From Flavobacteriaceae bacterium UBA1115 (GTDB taxonomy: Bacteria > Bacteroidota > Bacteroidia > Flavobacteriales > Flavobacteriaceae): a DNA stretch of 8,407 nucleotides. This document shows positions 1-6,076 of this stretch, one piece after another. The notes under the pieces are model-generated. The model was not told the DNA's origin. It ran no database searches and saw only the letters and a list, made by a program, of their open reading frames with translations. Numbering within the stretch: position 1 is the stretch's first letter; each line of letters opens with the position of its first letter. Position numbers and translations under genes: made by a program. The DNA lies in contig DCBE01000010.1 of assembly GCA_002313325.1 (NCBI GenBank), forward strand, positions 1 to 8,407, read 5' to 3'.

Positions 1-123
1 GCCATAAGGTTTGATGACCATACAGCCTCTTACGGCGGAAGTTTCTGCTAAATCCGCTCTTAAGACCAGTTCGTTATACCATTTTGAATAGTCCTCGGCT
101 CGTTTTGTTAGATGTTTACCCAT
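1..123 (-). CDS. proS: Prolyl-tRNA synthetase, N-terminal 41 residues only (runs off left edge)
   Basis: Read on the minus strand from the ATG at 123-121, the frame stays open to the window edge. It begins MGKHLTKRAEDYSKWYNELV and continues through a stretch containing ADLAETSAVRG and ending MVIKPYG. This matches the start of the eukaryote/archaea-like class of ProRS that is common in Bacteroidota, where a KRxEDYSxWYNELV opening followed by the AxxSxVRGxMVIxPYG segment begins the class II catalytic core. The enzyme charges tRNA-Pro with proline in the cytosol. The ATG is the natural start because the family usually begins only a few residues before this motif. The gene is divergent from the lipoprotein at 202, with 78 bases between the two starts. 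Class II motifs 2 and 3 and the anticodon-binding domain lie outside the window, so completeness cannot be judged. Confidence 0.9.
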   Translation of the reverse strand, partial: MGKHLTKRAEDYSKWYNELVLRADLAETSAVRGCMVIKPYG

Positions 124-147
124 AAGTTTGGCACAACTTTTGATTTT

Positions 148-178
148 TTGTGTTATAGTGCAAAACTACTTAAATTTG
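148..178 (+). promoter_or_regulatory. Bacteroidota-type promoter for the lipoprotein gene
   Basis: TTG at 148-150 (the end of a run of T) is followed by a 20-base spacer and TAAATTTG at 171-178. This fits the Bacteroidota primary sigma-factor consensus TTG-N19-21-TAnnTTTG exactly. Transcription would start near 184, giving a leader of under 20 bases before the ATG at 202. No Shine-Dalgarno sequence is present in that leader. The match is seen in the sequence; activity is inferred. Confidence 0.6.
161..168 (-). promoter_or_regulatory. Possible -7 element for proS
   Basis: The minus strand reads TAGTTTTG at 168-161, matching the Bacteroidota -7 pattern TAnnTTTG, about 38 bases upstream of the proS ATG. 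The expected TTG about 20 bases further upstream is not present; the best there is TTT/TTA near 189-192. The assignment is therefore weak. The site lies inside the spacer of the opposing plus-strand promoter. Confidence 0.35.
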
Positions 179-201
179 AGTGTTAATTTAAACTTTGTGT
201 C

Positions 202-1191
202 ATGCGTACTTTTTTACAACCCAGCTTAACCAGAAATTCTGTTCTTTTTTCAATAGTACTATTGGCGTTATTGCTTACGGGATGTAGCGGTTATCAAACC
301 GTTTCTTACTACGGCGATGGCATCTATGACGATGAAGTTGTTCAGCAGCCCGGACAAGTTGCTGCCCCTGTGAATAACAACGCCCAACAAAATAACGGGT
401 CTTATTACAAAAATTATTTTGCCGACAAAGCTTCTCAAGGTGTTCAAAACGACTATATGTTCACAGATATTGAACAATATCAAGATGCGACCCCACAGCA
501 AAGCAGCGCCGGTAACTACCAAGCACATGGCTCATGGGGAGATCAAGTAGATAGAATCAACATTAACGTAATTTACAACAGACCGTTTGGTTGGAACATG
601 GGCTGGGGCTGGTACAATGCGCCATACTCGTTTGGGCGAGCCTCATTTTGGGGCTATAATTATCACCCGTGGTACTTTACATTTAACCACCATCCTTTTC
701 ATAATCCCTATCGCTGGGGTAGTATAAATCCATATTGGAACCGTTGGAATAGCTGGGGATATAATGATCCCTTTTTCGGAGTTGGTGTGGATCGAGGATA
801 CGCTACTCCCGTTAATTATAGCAGGCTGAATGGCAGCAGGGGGTTTTCCAGAACATACCTCAACAACAGCAGAAGTAGCTCTAGCAATCGTTCAGGAGTT
901 TCCAATAACAACAACCAACGTCGCGCAAACGCACGGGGTACAACAACAAGAAGTGTTTCGGGCAACAACACCACACAGCGTTATAACGACTCGAGCAGCA
1001 ACACAAACTCAAGTCAAAACAGCCGAACGACAAGAAGGTATAGTAACGAAAGAACTATATCATCAAACAATTCTAGTTACAGAAGCTCTTCCTCTAACAC
1101 AAGCTTTAGGAGTTCAGCGCCTAGTAGCTCAACAAGAACAACATCAAGCAGCTCCACAAGAAGTTCCTCTGGTTCATCAAGAAGAAGATAA
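202..1191 (+). CDS. Unrecognised lipoprotein with aromatic-rich core and Ser/Asn/Arg-rich tail
   Basis: I do not recognise a family. Residues 1-28 form a lipoprotein signal: Arg2 and Arg11, a hydrophobic run at 14-25, and the lipobox LLTGC with Cys28 as the lipidated residue, followed by Ser29. Residues 29-118 are polar and rich in Gln, Asn and Tyr. Residues 119-195 are dense in Trp, Tyr, Phe, Gly and His, with local patterns such as GWNMGWGWYN and NPYWNRWNSWGYNDP. Residues 203-329 are almost entirely Ser, Asn, Thr and Arg and end in SSRRR, giving a basic, probably disordered tail. No catalytic motif is visible. The protein should be exported by Sec, lipidated by Lgt and anchored in the inner or outer membrane. 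The start is supported by the promoter just upstream and by the signal sequence beginning there. It is followed after 44 bases by the FadL-type porin gene with no promoter match between them, so they are probably co-transcribed. Spurious database matches to Ser-rich proteins are likely. Confidence 0.85.
   Translation: MRTFLQPSLTRNSVLFSIVLLALLLTGCSGYQTVSYYGDGIYDDEVVQQPGQVAAPVNNNAQQNNGSYYKNYFADKASQGVQNDYMFTDIEQYQDATPQQSSAGNYQAHGSWGDQVDRININVIYNRPFGWNMGWGWYNAPYSFGRASFWGYNYHPWYFTFNHHPFHNPYRWGSINPYWNRWNSWGYNDPFFGVGVDRGYATPVNYSRLNGSRGFSRTYLNNSRSSSSNRSGVSNNNNQRRANARGTTTRSVSGNNTTQRYNDSSSNTNSSQNSRTTRRYSNERTISSNNSSYRSSSSNTSFRSSAPSSSTRTTSSSSTRSSSGSSRRR
808..1188 (+). repeat. Low-complexity Ser/Asn/Thr/Arg coding tract
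   Basis: The 3' third of the lipoprotein gene is built from recurring short units (aacaac, agcagc, tcaagc, acaaga) that encode runs of Ser, Asn, Thr and Arg. There is no exact long tandem repeat. It is degenerate low-complexity DNA and may change length by slippage or recombination. The same composition creates a long open shadow frame (830-1231, rich in Gln, Thr and Val) that is not a gene. Confidence 0.6.
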
Positions 1192-1235
1192 ACCAGTCTT
1201 GAGTTCAGTAGTATTACAGAAATTAAAATAAAGAA

Positions 1236-2750
1236 ATGAAAAAGATGAAGTTATTTGCATTGATTTTTAGCGCCTTACTTATAAGTGGCATGGTCCAATC
1301 CCAAAATGTTGGTGAGGTTGCTAGGTATGCCTCAGAGCAACTAAACGGCTCTTCACGCTACCAAGCCATGGGAGGTGCCTTTGGGGCACTTGGTGGAGAT
1401 TTGTCATCTATTTCAAATAACCCTGCAGGATCTAGTGTATTTGCTTTTAATGAAGCGGGCGCTACCATTGGCGTGCAGTCGCTTTCAACAGACTCCAACT
1501 ATCTTGGGGGATTTAGTAATGCTGAAAAATCATCTTTTGATATCAGCCAAGCGGGATTTGTTCTTGTACTTGCCAATTCTTCTAGTAAATGGGACAAGAT
1601 CGCATTTGGTTTTAATACGCAAACCGTCAATAACTTTGATAAAAACCTTTTTTCAAAAGGCACGAATTTCAACAGGGGTCTCGAAGACTATTTTTTACAA
1701 AACGCTAGTGGTATTTCTTTTAATACATTTGATTTTAATAACAATCCTGATGACGAATATTCCTTTTTGGGGAGTAGGTTTGGATATGCCACACAGCAGG
1801 CTTATATGGGGCTTTACACCTATGCGATAACATATGATGATGTAAACGATATTTACATAGCAGATGGTCTTGCTAATGAAGGCATCGATCAGACGCACGA
1901 ATATAACACATCAGGCAAACACCAACTCTACACACTAAATTTTAGTGGCCGTTATATGAAACAACTTTCATTAGGGTTTAATTTAAACATTTATGCTATT
2001 GATTATGCAGCCTACAAAACAACATCTGACAATTATTTAGACGAAGCGAGCAGTTTATCGCAAGTGTTCTTCCAACAAGACCTCAATACGTTTGGTACAG
2101 GAGTATCGTTTCAGTTTGGCGCCATCTTTAAAGCAACAGATATGCTACGGTTTGGGGCAAACTACACCAGTCCTATCTATTATGAACTTGAGGACGAATA
2201 CAGTGAAGGCTTAGTAACAAATTACATAGATTCAACGGGTGCATCACAACGTGCGGCCATTTATCCAAACATTGTTAACTTAAATGGTCCTTACAAAATT
2301 AAAACTGCTGGTAAAATTCAAGGAAGTGCTGCACTTGTTTTGGGCAAACAAGGACTCTTAAGTGTGGATTATGGGAAGAAAACTTATGGTGCCTCAAGCG
2401 TTACGCTGCCCTATGCCGCTGATAGCAATGCCCTAAATAATGAAATAAACGATGTTCTAGAGGATGCTACTTATTTACGCATTGGCGGTGAGGGTCGTAT
2501 TGGCGACTTAAGCCTTCGTGCGGGTTTCTGGCAGGAAGGTAGCCCCTACAAAAACAAGGAGATCATTGATGATTTCAATGGTTATTCGCTTGGTTTAGGA
2601 GTTCGTTTTGGGAGTGGTTCACTTGATTTAGCTTATACAAAAAGTACACAGAAATACACACATCAACTTTATTATACTGGCCTGACAGACAGTGCTAGCA
2701 TTAACGAAAATATGGGTCAGTTAGTACTTACCTATAACATTCGCTTTTAA
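1236..2750 (+). CDS. Outer-membrane transport protein, OmpP1/FadL/TodX family
   Basis: This 504-residue protein is predicted to be a beta-barrel channel moving hydrophobic compounds (long-chain fatty acids or hydrocarbons in characterised relatives) across the outer membrane; the substrate here is unknown. Residues 1-22 are a Sec signal peptide, with cleavage likely after VQS. The mature N-terminus contains RYQAMGGAFGALGGDLSSIS followed by NNPAG (61-65). The NPA motif is the family's N-terminal hatch signature. The rest alternates aromatic and polar residues as expected of amphipathic strands, and the chain ends LVLTYNIRF, with the terminal Phe typical of a BAM recognition signal. Length is close to E. 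coli FadL (about 446 residues) plus longer loops. The first ATG (1236) is used here; ATG 1245 would also leave a working signal peptide. A-rich sequence rather than a Shine-Dalgarno precedes the start. It lies 44 bases after the lipoprotein gene and probably shares its transcript. Confidence 0.88.
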   Translation: MKKMKLFALIFSALLISGMVQSQNVGEVARYASEQLNGSSRYQAMGGAFGALGGDLSSISNNPAGSSVFAFNEAGATIGVQSLSTDSNYLGGFSNAEKSSFDISQAGFVLVLANSSSKWDKIAFGFNTQTVNNFDKNLFSKGTNFNRGLEDYFLQNASGISFNTFDFNNNPDDEYSFLGSRFGYATQQAYMGLYTYAITYDDVNDIYIADGLANEGIDQTHEYNTSGKHQLYTLNFSGRYMKQLSLGFNLNIYAIDYAAYKTTSDNYLDEASSLSQVFFQQDLNTFGTGVSFQFGAIFKATDMLRFGANYTSPIYYELEDEYSEGLVTNYIDSTGASQRAAIYPNIVNLNGPYKIKTAGKIQGSAALVLGKQGLLSVDYGKKTYGASSVTLPYAADSNALNNEINDVLEDATYLRIGGEGRIGDLSLRAGFWQEGSPYKNKEIIDDFNGYSLGLGVRFGSGSLDLAYTKSTQKYTHQLYYTGLTDSASINENMGQLVLTYNIRF

Positions 2751-2775
2751 AAGGGTCTAATTTTTTCAAAATTAT

Positions 2776-2783
2776 TACCTTTG
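2776..2783 (+). promoter_or_regulatory. Probable -7 element for the folE-cysS-yidD run
   Basis: TACCTTTG matches the Bacteroidota -7 consensus TAnnTTTG and ends 19 bases before the folE ATG. No clear TTG sits about 20 bases upstream (that region reads aaaagggtc), so the -33 element is missing or divergent. Transcription would start near 2789 with a very short leader. Confidence 0.45.
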
Positions 2784-2802
2784 TATACTTATAAAATATG
2801 CT

Positions 2803-3483
2803 ATGAGATTTAACCAATTTTTAAAAGAAACCTTAGATCATCGTGATGACGATCATTTCAGCGCAAATATGAATACACCTTTGCGTGAAAATGCATTTGA
2901 TATTTCTGATAATGAGAAAATAAAACTAATAGAGAAAGATGTTACCAATATACTTGATACATTAGGAATGGATCTTACAGATGACAGTTTAAAAGGAACT
3001 CCTAAACGTGTTGCAAAAATGTTCGTAAATGAAATATTTTCAGGACTAAATCCTAAAAACATGCCTAATCCATCAACATTTGAAAACAAGTATAAATACA
3101 ACGAAATGCTTGTAGAGAAAAATATTACTCTCTATTCTTCTTGTGAACATCATTTATTACCAATTGTCGGAAGAGCCCATGTGGCATATATTTCCAATGG
3201 AACTGTAATTGGACTATCTAAAATGAATAGAATTGTTGATTATTATGCCAAAAGACCTCAAGTGCAAGAAAGACTTACAATTCAAGTTGTAAAAGCATTA
3301 CAGGATGCACTAAATACAGACGATGTTGCTTGCGTCATTGATGCCAAACATTTATGTGTAAATATGCGTGGCATAAGAGATATCGAAAGCAGCACTGTCA
3401 CAGCTGAATTTGGTGGCACCTTTAAAAAACCAGACGTAAAGAAAGAATTTTTGGGTTATCTTAATCTCGATGCCACATTCTAA
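2803..3483 (+). CDS. folE: GTP cyclohydrolase I
   Basis: FolE converts GTP to 7,8-dihydroneopterin triphosphate, the first step of tetrahydrofolate (and biopterin/queuosine-type) synthesis, in the cytosol. The 226-residue protein matches the usual bacterial length (E. coli 222). Zinc and catalytic residues are visible: the CEHH motif (Cys114, His116, His117) inside LYSSCEHHLLPIVGRAHVAY, and HLCVNMRG (His183, Cys185). By alignment with E. coli these are the zinc ligands Cys110, His113 and Cys181 and the catalytic His112 and His179. GLSKMNRIV (137-145), the KRPQVQERLT segment (150-159) and the TAEFGG block near the C-terminus (200-205) are also family hallmarks. Residues 1-35 are a variable, polar N-terminal extension. 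The ATG at 2803 is preferred because the ATG at 2798 hits a stop after two codons. Only three bases separate its stop from the cysS start, which implies one transcript. Arg codons favour AGA (6 of 10), unlike the upstream porin gene (0 of 12). Confidence 0.95.
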   Translation: MRFNQFLKETLDHRDDDHFSANMNTPLRENAFDISDNEKIKLIEKDVTNILDTLGMDLTDDSLKGTPKRVAKMFVNEIFSGLNPKNMPNPSTFENKYKYNEMLVEKNITLYSSCEHHLLPIVGRAHVAYISNGTVIGLSKMNRIVDYYAKRPQVQERLTIQVVKALQDALNTDDVACVIDAKHLCVNMRGIRDIESSTVTAEFGGTFKKPDVKKEFLGYLNLDATF

Positions 3484-3486
3484 AAT

Positions 3487-4971
3487 ATGGGAGAAACAAC
3501 CTCATCTCTACATATTTTCAATTCCTTGAGTGGAAAGAAAGAGCAATTCGTACCTATTGAAGACAAACATGTGGGCATGTATGTTTGTGGGCCGACTATT
3601 TATAGTAATGTACACTTAGGTAATTGTAGAACATTTATTTCCTTTGATTTAATATTTCGTTATTTAAAGCATATTGGATATAATGTAAGATATGTTAGAA
3701 ACATAACAGATGTTGGTCATCTAGAATTTGATGAGGATGATGGAGAAGATAGAATATCCAAAAAAGCAAGGTTAGAAAGTATTGAACCAATGGAAGTTGT
3801 TCAACGTTATACAACGGACTTTCATAAAATCTTAGATGCCTTTAATACATTGCCACCTAGTATTGAACCTACAGCTACTGGGCATATAGTTGAACAAATA
3901 GAACATGTAAAAAAAATTATTGATCGTGGTTTTGCTTATGAAATCAATGGTTCAATCTACTTTGATGTGATTAAATTTAATAATTCTACCCATCGATACG
4001 GGGTGTTGAGTGGACGTAAACTAGAAGATATGACTCATAACACCCGTTCACTTTCGGGTCAAAGCGAAAAAAAATCACCTCAAGATTTTGCCCTTTGGAA
4101 AAAAGCTGAACCAAAACACATAATGCGTTGGACCTCCCCTTGGGGTGATGGTTTTCCAGGTTGGCATTTAGAATGCACAACTATGAGTTGTAAATATCTT
4201 GGTGAGCAATTTGATATTCATGGTGGTGGAATTGACTTAAAGTTTCCACACCATGAATGTGAAATTGCGCAAGCAAAAGCTTTGTATGACAAAAGCCCTG
4301 TCAAAACTTGGATACACACTAACATGTTGACTCTTAACGGTAATAAAATGGCCAAGTCAACTGGAAATAATATTTTACCTAATGAGCTTTTTAATGGGTC
4401 AAATGCATTGCTATCGAAACCTTTCTCGCCTGATGTGACCAAGTTTTTTATGCTGCAAGCGCACTATAGAAGCGTCTTGGATCTGGGAAGCGACGCCCTT
4501 GAAGCAGCTGAAAAAGGGTACAACCGCCTTATGTACGGTATTAAGCTACTATCGCAGCTACCACAAAGCAATAACAGTAGTGTAGATATAAATAAGTTTA
4601 TTCAAGCATTTTACGATGCCATGAACGATGATTTTAACAGCCCGGTCTTGATTGCTGAACTATTCGAAACGGTTAAGCTTATCCACCGTGTTAATGAGAG
4701 AGAAGAAAAGCTTACAGTAGCAGATATCGAAAAATTACAAAAAACTATTGGAGCCTTTGTTTATGATGTTTTAGGACTTACTTTAGAGGCCTCAACAAAA
4801 GAAGACAATGTCTTTCTAGACAAAGCATTAGATGTACTCATAGAAATGCGAAATCAGGCTAGAGCTTCTAAAGATTTTACAACATCAGATCGCATTCGTG
4901 ATGCTCTATTGGAAAAAGGAATTCAACTCAAGGATGGTAAAGACGGTACTAGCTATACACTGATATCATGA
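3487..4971 (+). CDS. cysS: Cysteinyl-tRNA synthetase
   Basis: CysRS attaches cysteine to tRNA-Cys in the cytosol. This 494-residue class Ia enzyme shows YVCGPTIYSNVHLGN at its N-terminus, with the HIGH-equivalent HLGN at 43-46. KMAKS (287-291), followed by TGN, is the KMSKS loop. The zinc site that selects cysteine can be read as Cys34, Cys230 (WHLEC), His255 (FPHHE) and Glu259; the 25-residue spacing from Cys230 to His255 equals the E. coli Cys209-His234 spacing. DIHGGGIDLKFPHHE (243-257) is the family signature. Residues about 292-315 (ILPNELFNGSNALLSKPFSP) form the longer post-KMSKS segment that I associate with Bacteroidota CysRS, which explains part of the extra length over E. coli (461). 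The C-terminal DALR-type helical region with the SDRIRDAL motif (467-474) is complete. No key residue is missing. The stop codon overlaps the yidD start by four bases (ATGA). Confidence 0.96.
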   Translation: MGETTSSLHIFNSLSGKKEQFVPIEDKHVGMYVCGPTIYSNVHLGNCRTFISFDLIFRYLKHIGYNVRYVRNITDVGHLEFDEDDGEDRISKKARLESIEPMEVVQRYTTDFHKILDAFNTLPPSIEPTATGHIVEQIEHVKKIIDRGFAYEINGSIYFDVIKFNNSTHRYGVLSGRKLEDMTHNTRSLSGQSEKKSPQDFALWKKAEPKHIMRWTSPWGDGFPGWHLECTTMSCKYLGEQFDIHGGGIDLKFPHHECEIAQAKALYDKSPVKTWIHTNMLTLNGNKMAKSTGNNILPNELFNGSNALLSKPFSPDVTKFFMLQAHYRSVLDLGSDALEAAEKGYNRLMYGIKLLSQLPQSNNSSVDINKFIQAFYDAMNDDFNSPVLIAELFETVKLIHRVNEREEKLTVADIEKLQKTIGAFVYDVLGLTLEASTKEDNVFLDKALDVLIEMRNQARASKDFTTSDRIRDALLEKGIQLKDGKDGTSYTLIS

Positions 4972-5192
4972 AAAAAGTATTCATTTTTCCATTTGTGCTT
5001 CTTATCCGTATATATCAATTCTTACTTTCCCCGATAATGCCTGCCAGCTGCAGGTTTAACCCTACTTGTTCACAGTATAGTTTGGAGGCTTTAAGGAAAC
5101 ATGGACTCTATAAAGGAACGTTATTGGCTGTCAAACGAATAAGTAAATGCCACCCTTGGGGCGGAAAAGGTCACGATCCCGTTTCCGACTAG
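4968..5192 (+). CDS. yidD: Membrane protein insertion efficiency factor YidD
   Basis: This small protein (74 residues, DUF37 family) assists insertion of inner-membrane proteins by the YidC/Sec machinery; in E. coli it is peripheral, attached by an N-terminal amphipathic helix. The hydrophobic, basic-flanked start (KKVFIFPFVLLIRIYQFLLS) corresponds to that helix. The family core follows: Cys28-RFNPT-Cys34-SQYSLEAL, then CHPWGGKGHDPV at the end (Cys61 onward). All three family cysteines are present. It is slightly shorter than E. coli YidD (85) but not truncated, because the C-terminal HPW-GG-HDPV block is intact. The start overlaps the cysS stop (ATGA), indicating translational coupling. In E. 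coli yidD sits between rnpA and yidC, whereas here it sits between cysS and lgt, another envelope-biogenesis gene. Confidence 0.93.
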   Translation: MKKVFIFPFVLLIRIYQFLLSPIMPASCRFNPTCSQYSLEALRKHGLYKGTLLAVKRISKCHPWGGKGHDPVSD

Positions 5193-5206
5193 GATAATAT
5201 TTACAG

Positions 5207-5214
5207 TATCTTTA
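5207..5214 (+). promoter_or_regulatory. Weak candidate -7 element for lgt
   Basis: TATCTTTA differs from the Bacteroidota TAnnTTTG pattern only at the last base and lies 16 bases before the lgt ATG. A TTT at 5182-5184 is at roughly the right distance for a -33 element but lacks the G. It may be chance in AT-rich DNA; lgt could equally be read from the upstream transcript. Confidence 0.2.
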
Positions 5215-5230
5215 ACCAAAATAAAATCTC

Positions 5231-6058
5231 ATGTTACCGCTCAAATTTTTGTGGGCACCTGATCCAGTAGCCATCAGCCTTGGCAGTATAAGCATTTACT
5301 ATTACAGTCTTATGTTTGTTATTGCGTTTGCAGGTGGATTGTACCTCATGAAGTACATGTATAAAAAAGAAGGCGTTTCGGTCACACATCTAGACCCTTT
5401 ATTGCTTTATATGGTTGTGGGAACGCTGTTAGGCGCACGTTTGGGAGAGGTATTTTTCTATAATTGGGATTATTTCCAAAACAACTTATTGGAAATCATT
5501 TTACCTTTCAAAATATCTGAAGAAGGTTGGAAGTTTGTTGGCTTTAGAGGCCTAGCTAGTCATGGCGCAGTTATTGGCATAACAACAGCCCTTTATTTAT
5601 ATATGCGGAAATTCAAATACGCCTCGCTACTGTGGCTGTTAGACCGTATTGCCATTAACGTTGCTTTAGGGGGTATATTTATTCGAATCGGGAACTTCTT
5701 TAATTCCGAGATTGTCGGAAAGTATACGGGCAGTAATTTTGGTGTTGTTTTTGAGAACAATGGCGAAATACTTCCCCGACACCCTGTTCAGCTGTATGAA
5801 TCCTTGGGCTATTTTATCGTATTTATCATACTCTTTTTGTTTTATAAAAACACCCTAAAAAGCAAACAAGAAGGATTTTTGTTAGGCCTGTTCTTTGCCC
5901 TACTCTTTGGCGTACGCTTTTTAGCTGAATTCTTAAAGGAAAGTCAGGGCGGTTTCGGTGAACAACTAGGCTATTTATCCACTGGACAATGGCTCAGCAT
6001 ACCGCTAATCTTTTTGGGAATAGGCTTGATTGTGTTTTCTGCTAGAAAAAAAGAGTAA
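5231..6058 (+). CDS. lgt: Prolipoprotein diacylglyceryl transferase
   Basis: Lgt is an inner-membrane enzyme that moves a diacylglyceryl group from phosphatidylglycerol to the lipobox Cys of prolipoproteins, the first lipoprotein maturation step. The 275-residue protein has about seven hydrophobic segments (near 20-42, 55-76, 108-125, 132-152, 192-206, 214-232, 252-271). The family signature RIGNFFNSEIVG is complete (Arg152, Asn155, Glu160, Gly163), aligning with E. coli Arg143, Asn146, Glu151 and Gly154. GLASHGA gives His111 (E. coli His103), HPVQLYE spans 184-190, and GVRFLAEF gives Arg229 and Glu233 (E. coli Arg239 and Glu243). Tyr25 in YSLM aligns with E. coli Tyr26. The start ATG has only A-rich sequence before it. 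It lies 38 bases after yidD and converges on secDF. The lipoprotein at 202-1191 is a likely substrate. Confidence 0.95.
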   Translation: MLPLKFLWAPDPVAISLGSISIYYYSLMFVIAFAGGLYLMKYMYKKEGVSVTHLDPLLLYMVVGTLLGARLGEVFFYNWDYFQNNLLEIILPFKISEEGWKFVGFRGLASHGAVIGITTALYLYMRKFKYASLLWLLDRIAINVALGGIFIRIGNFFNSEIVGKYTGSNFGVVFENNGEILPRHPVQLYESLGYFIVFIILFLFYKNTLKSKQEGFLLGLFFALLFGVRFLAEFLKESQGGFGEQLGYLSTGQWLSIPLIFLGIGLIVFSARKKE

Positions 6059-6076
6059 TTACATTTACTTTTTTTT
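6047..6076 (+). terminator. AT-rich hairpin at the lgt/secDF convergent junction
   Basis: Bases 6047-6058 (aaaaaagagtaa) pair with 6065-6076 (ttactttttttt) across a 6-base loop, giving a 12-bp stem with one G-U wobble on the plus strand; the 3' arm ends in eight T. On the minus strand the wobble becomes an A-C mismatch and the 3' arm ends in a run of T as well. Each arm holds one gene's stop codon. A stem this AT-rich is weaker than a classical terminator, so termination in either direction is plausible but unproven. Confidence 0.45.

Noticed and set aside
292..1191. Assigning the lipoprotein to a vitellogenin-, mucin- or prolyl-tRNA-synthetase-like family
   Set aside because: Such labels would rest on Ser-rich composition or on adjacency to proS; no family-specific motif is present.
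830..1231. Plus-strand frame of 133 codons rich in Gln, Thr and Val overlapping the lipoprotein tail and reaching almost to the porin start
   Set aside because: It is the frame-shifted reading of the low-complexity Ser/Asn/Arg tract. It has no domain, no start signal, and lies wholly over a well-supported gene.
1375..1898. Open frames on both strands inside the porin gene (1375-1830 plus; 1695-1898 minus)
   Set aside because: Both are out-of-frame shadows over a complete, homologous coding sequence.
2758..2774. Inverted repeat TAATTTT-ttc-AAAATTA after the porin gene as a terminator
   Set aside because: The stem is only seven A-T pairs and lacks a following T run; it is likely chance in AT-rich DNA. 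It overlaps the expected -33 region for folE.
2798..2806. ATG at 2798 as the folE start or a leader peptide
   Set aside because: It reads Met-Leu-stop, too short for a leader, and is out of frame with folE.
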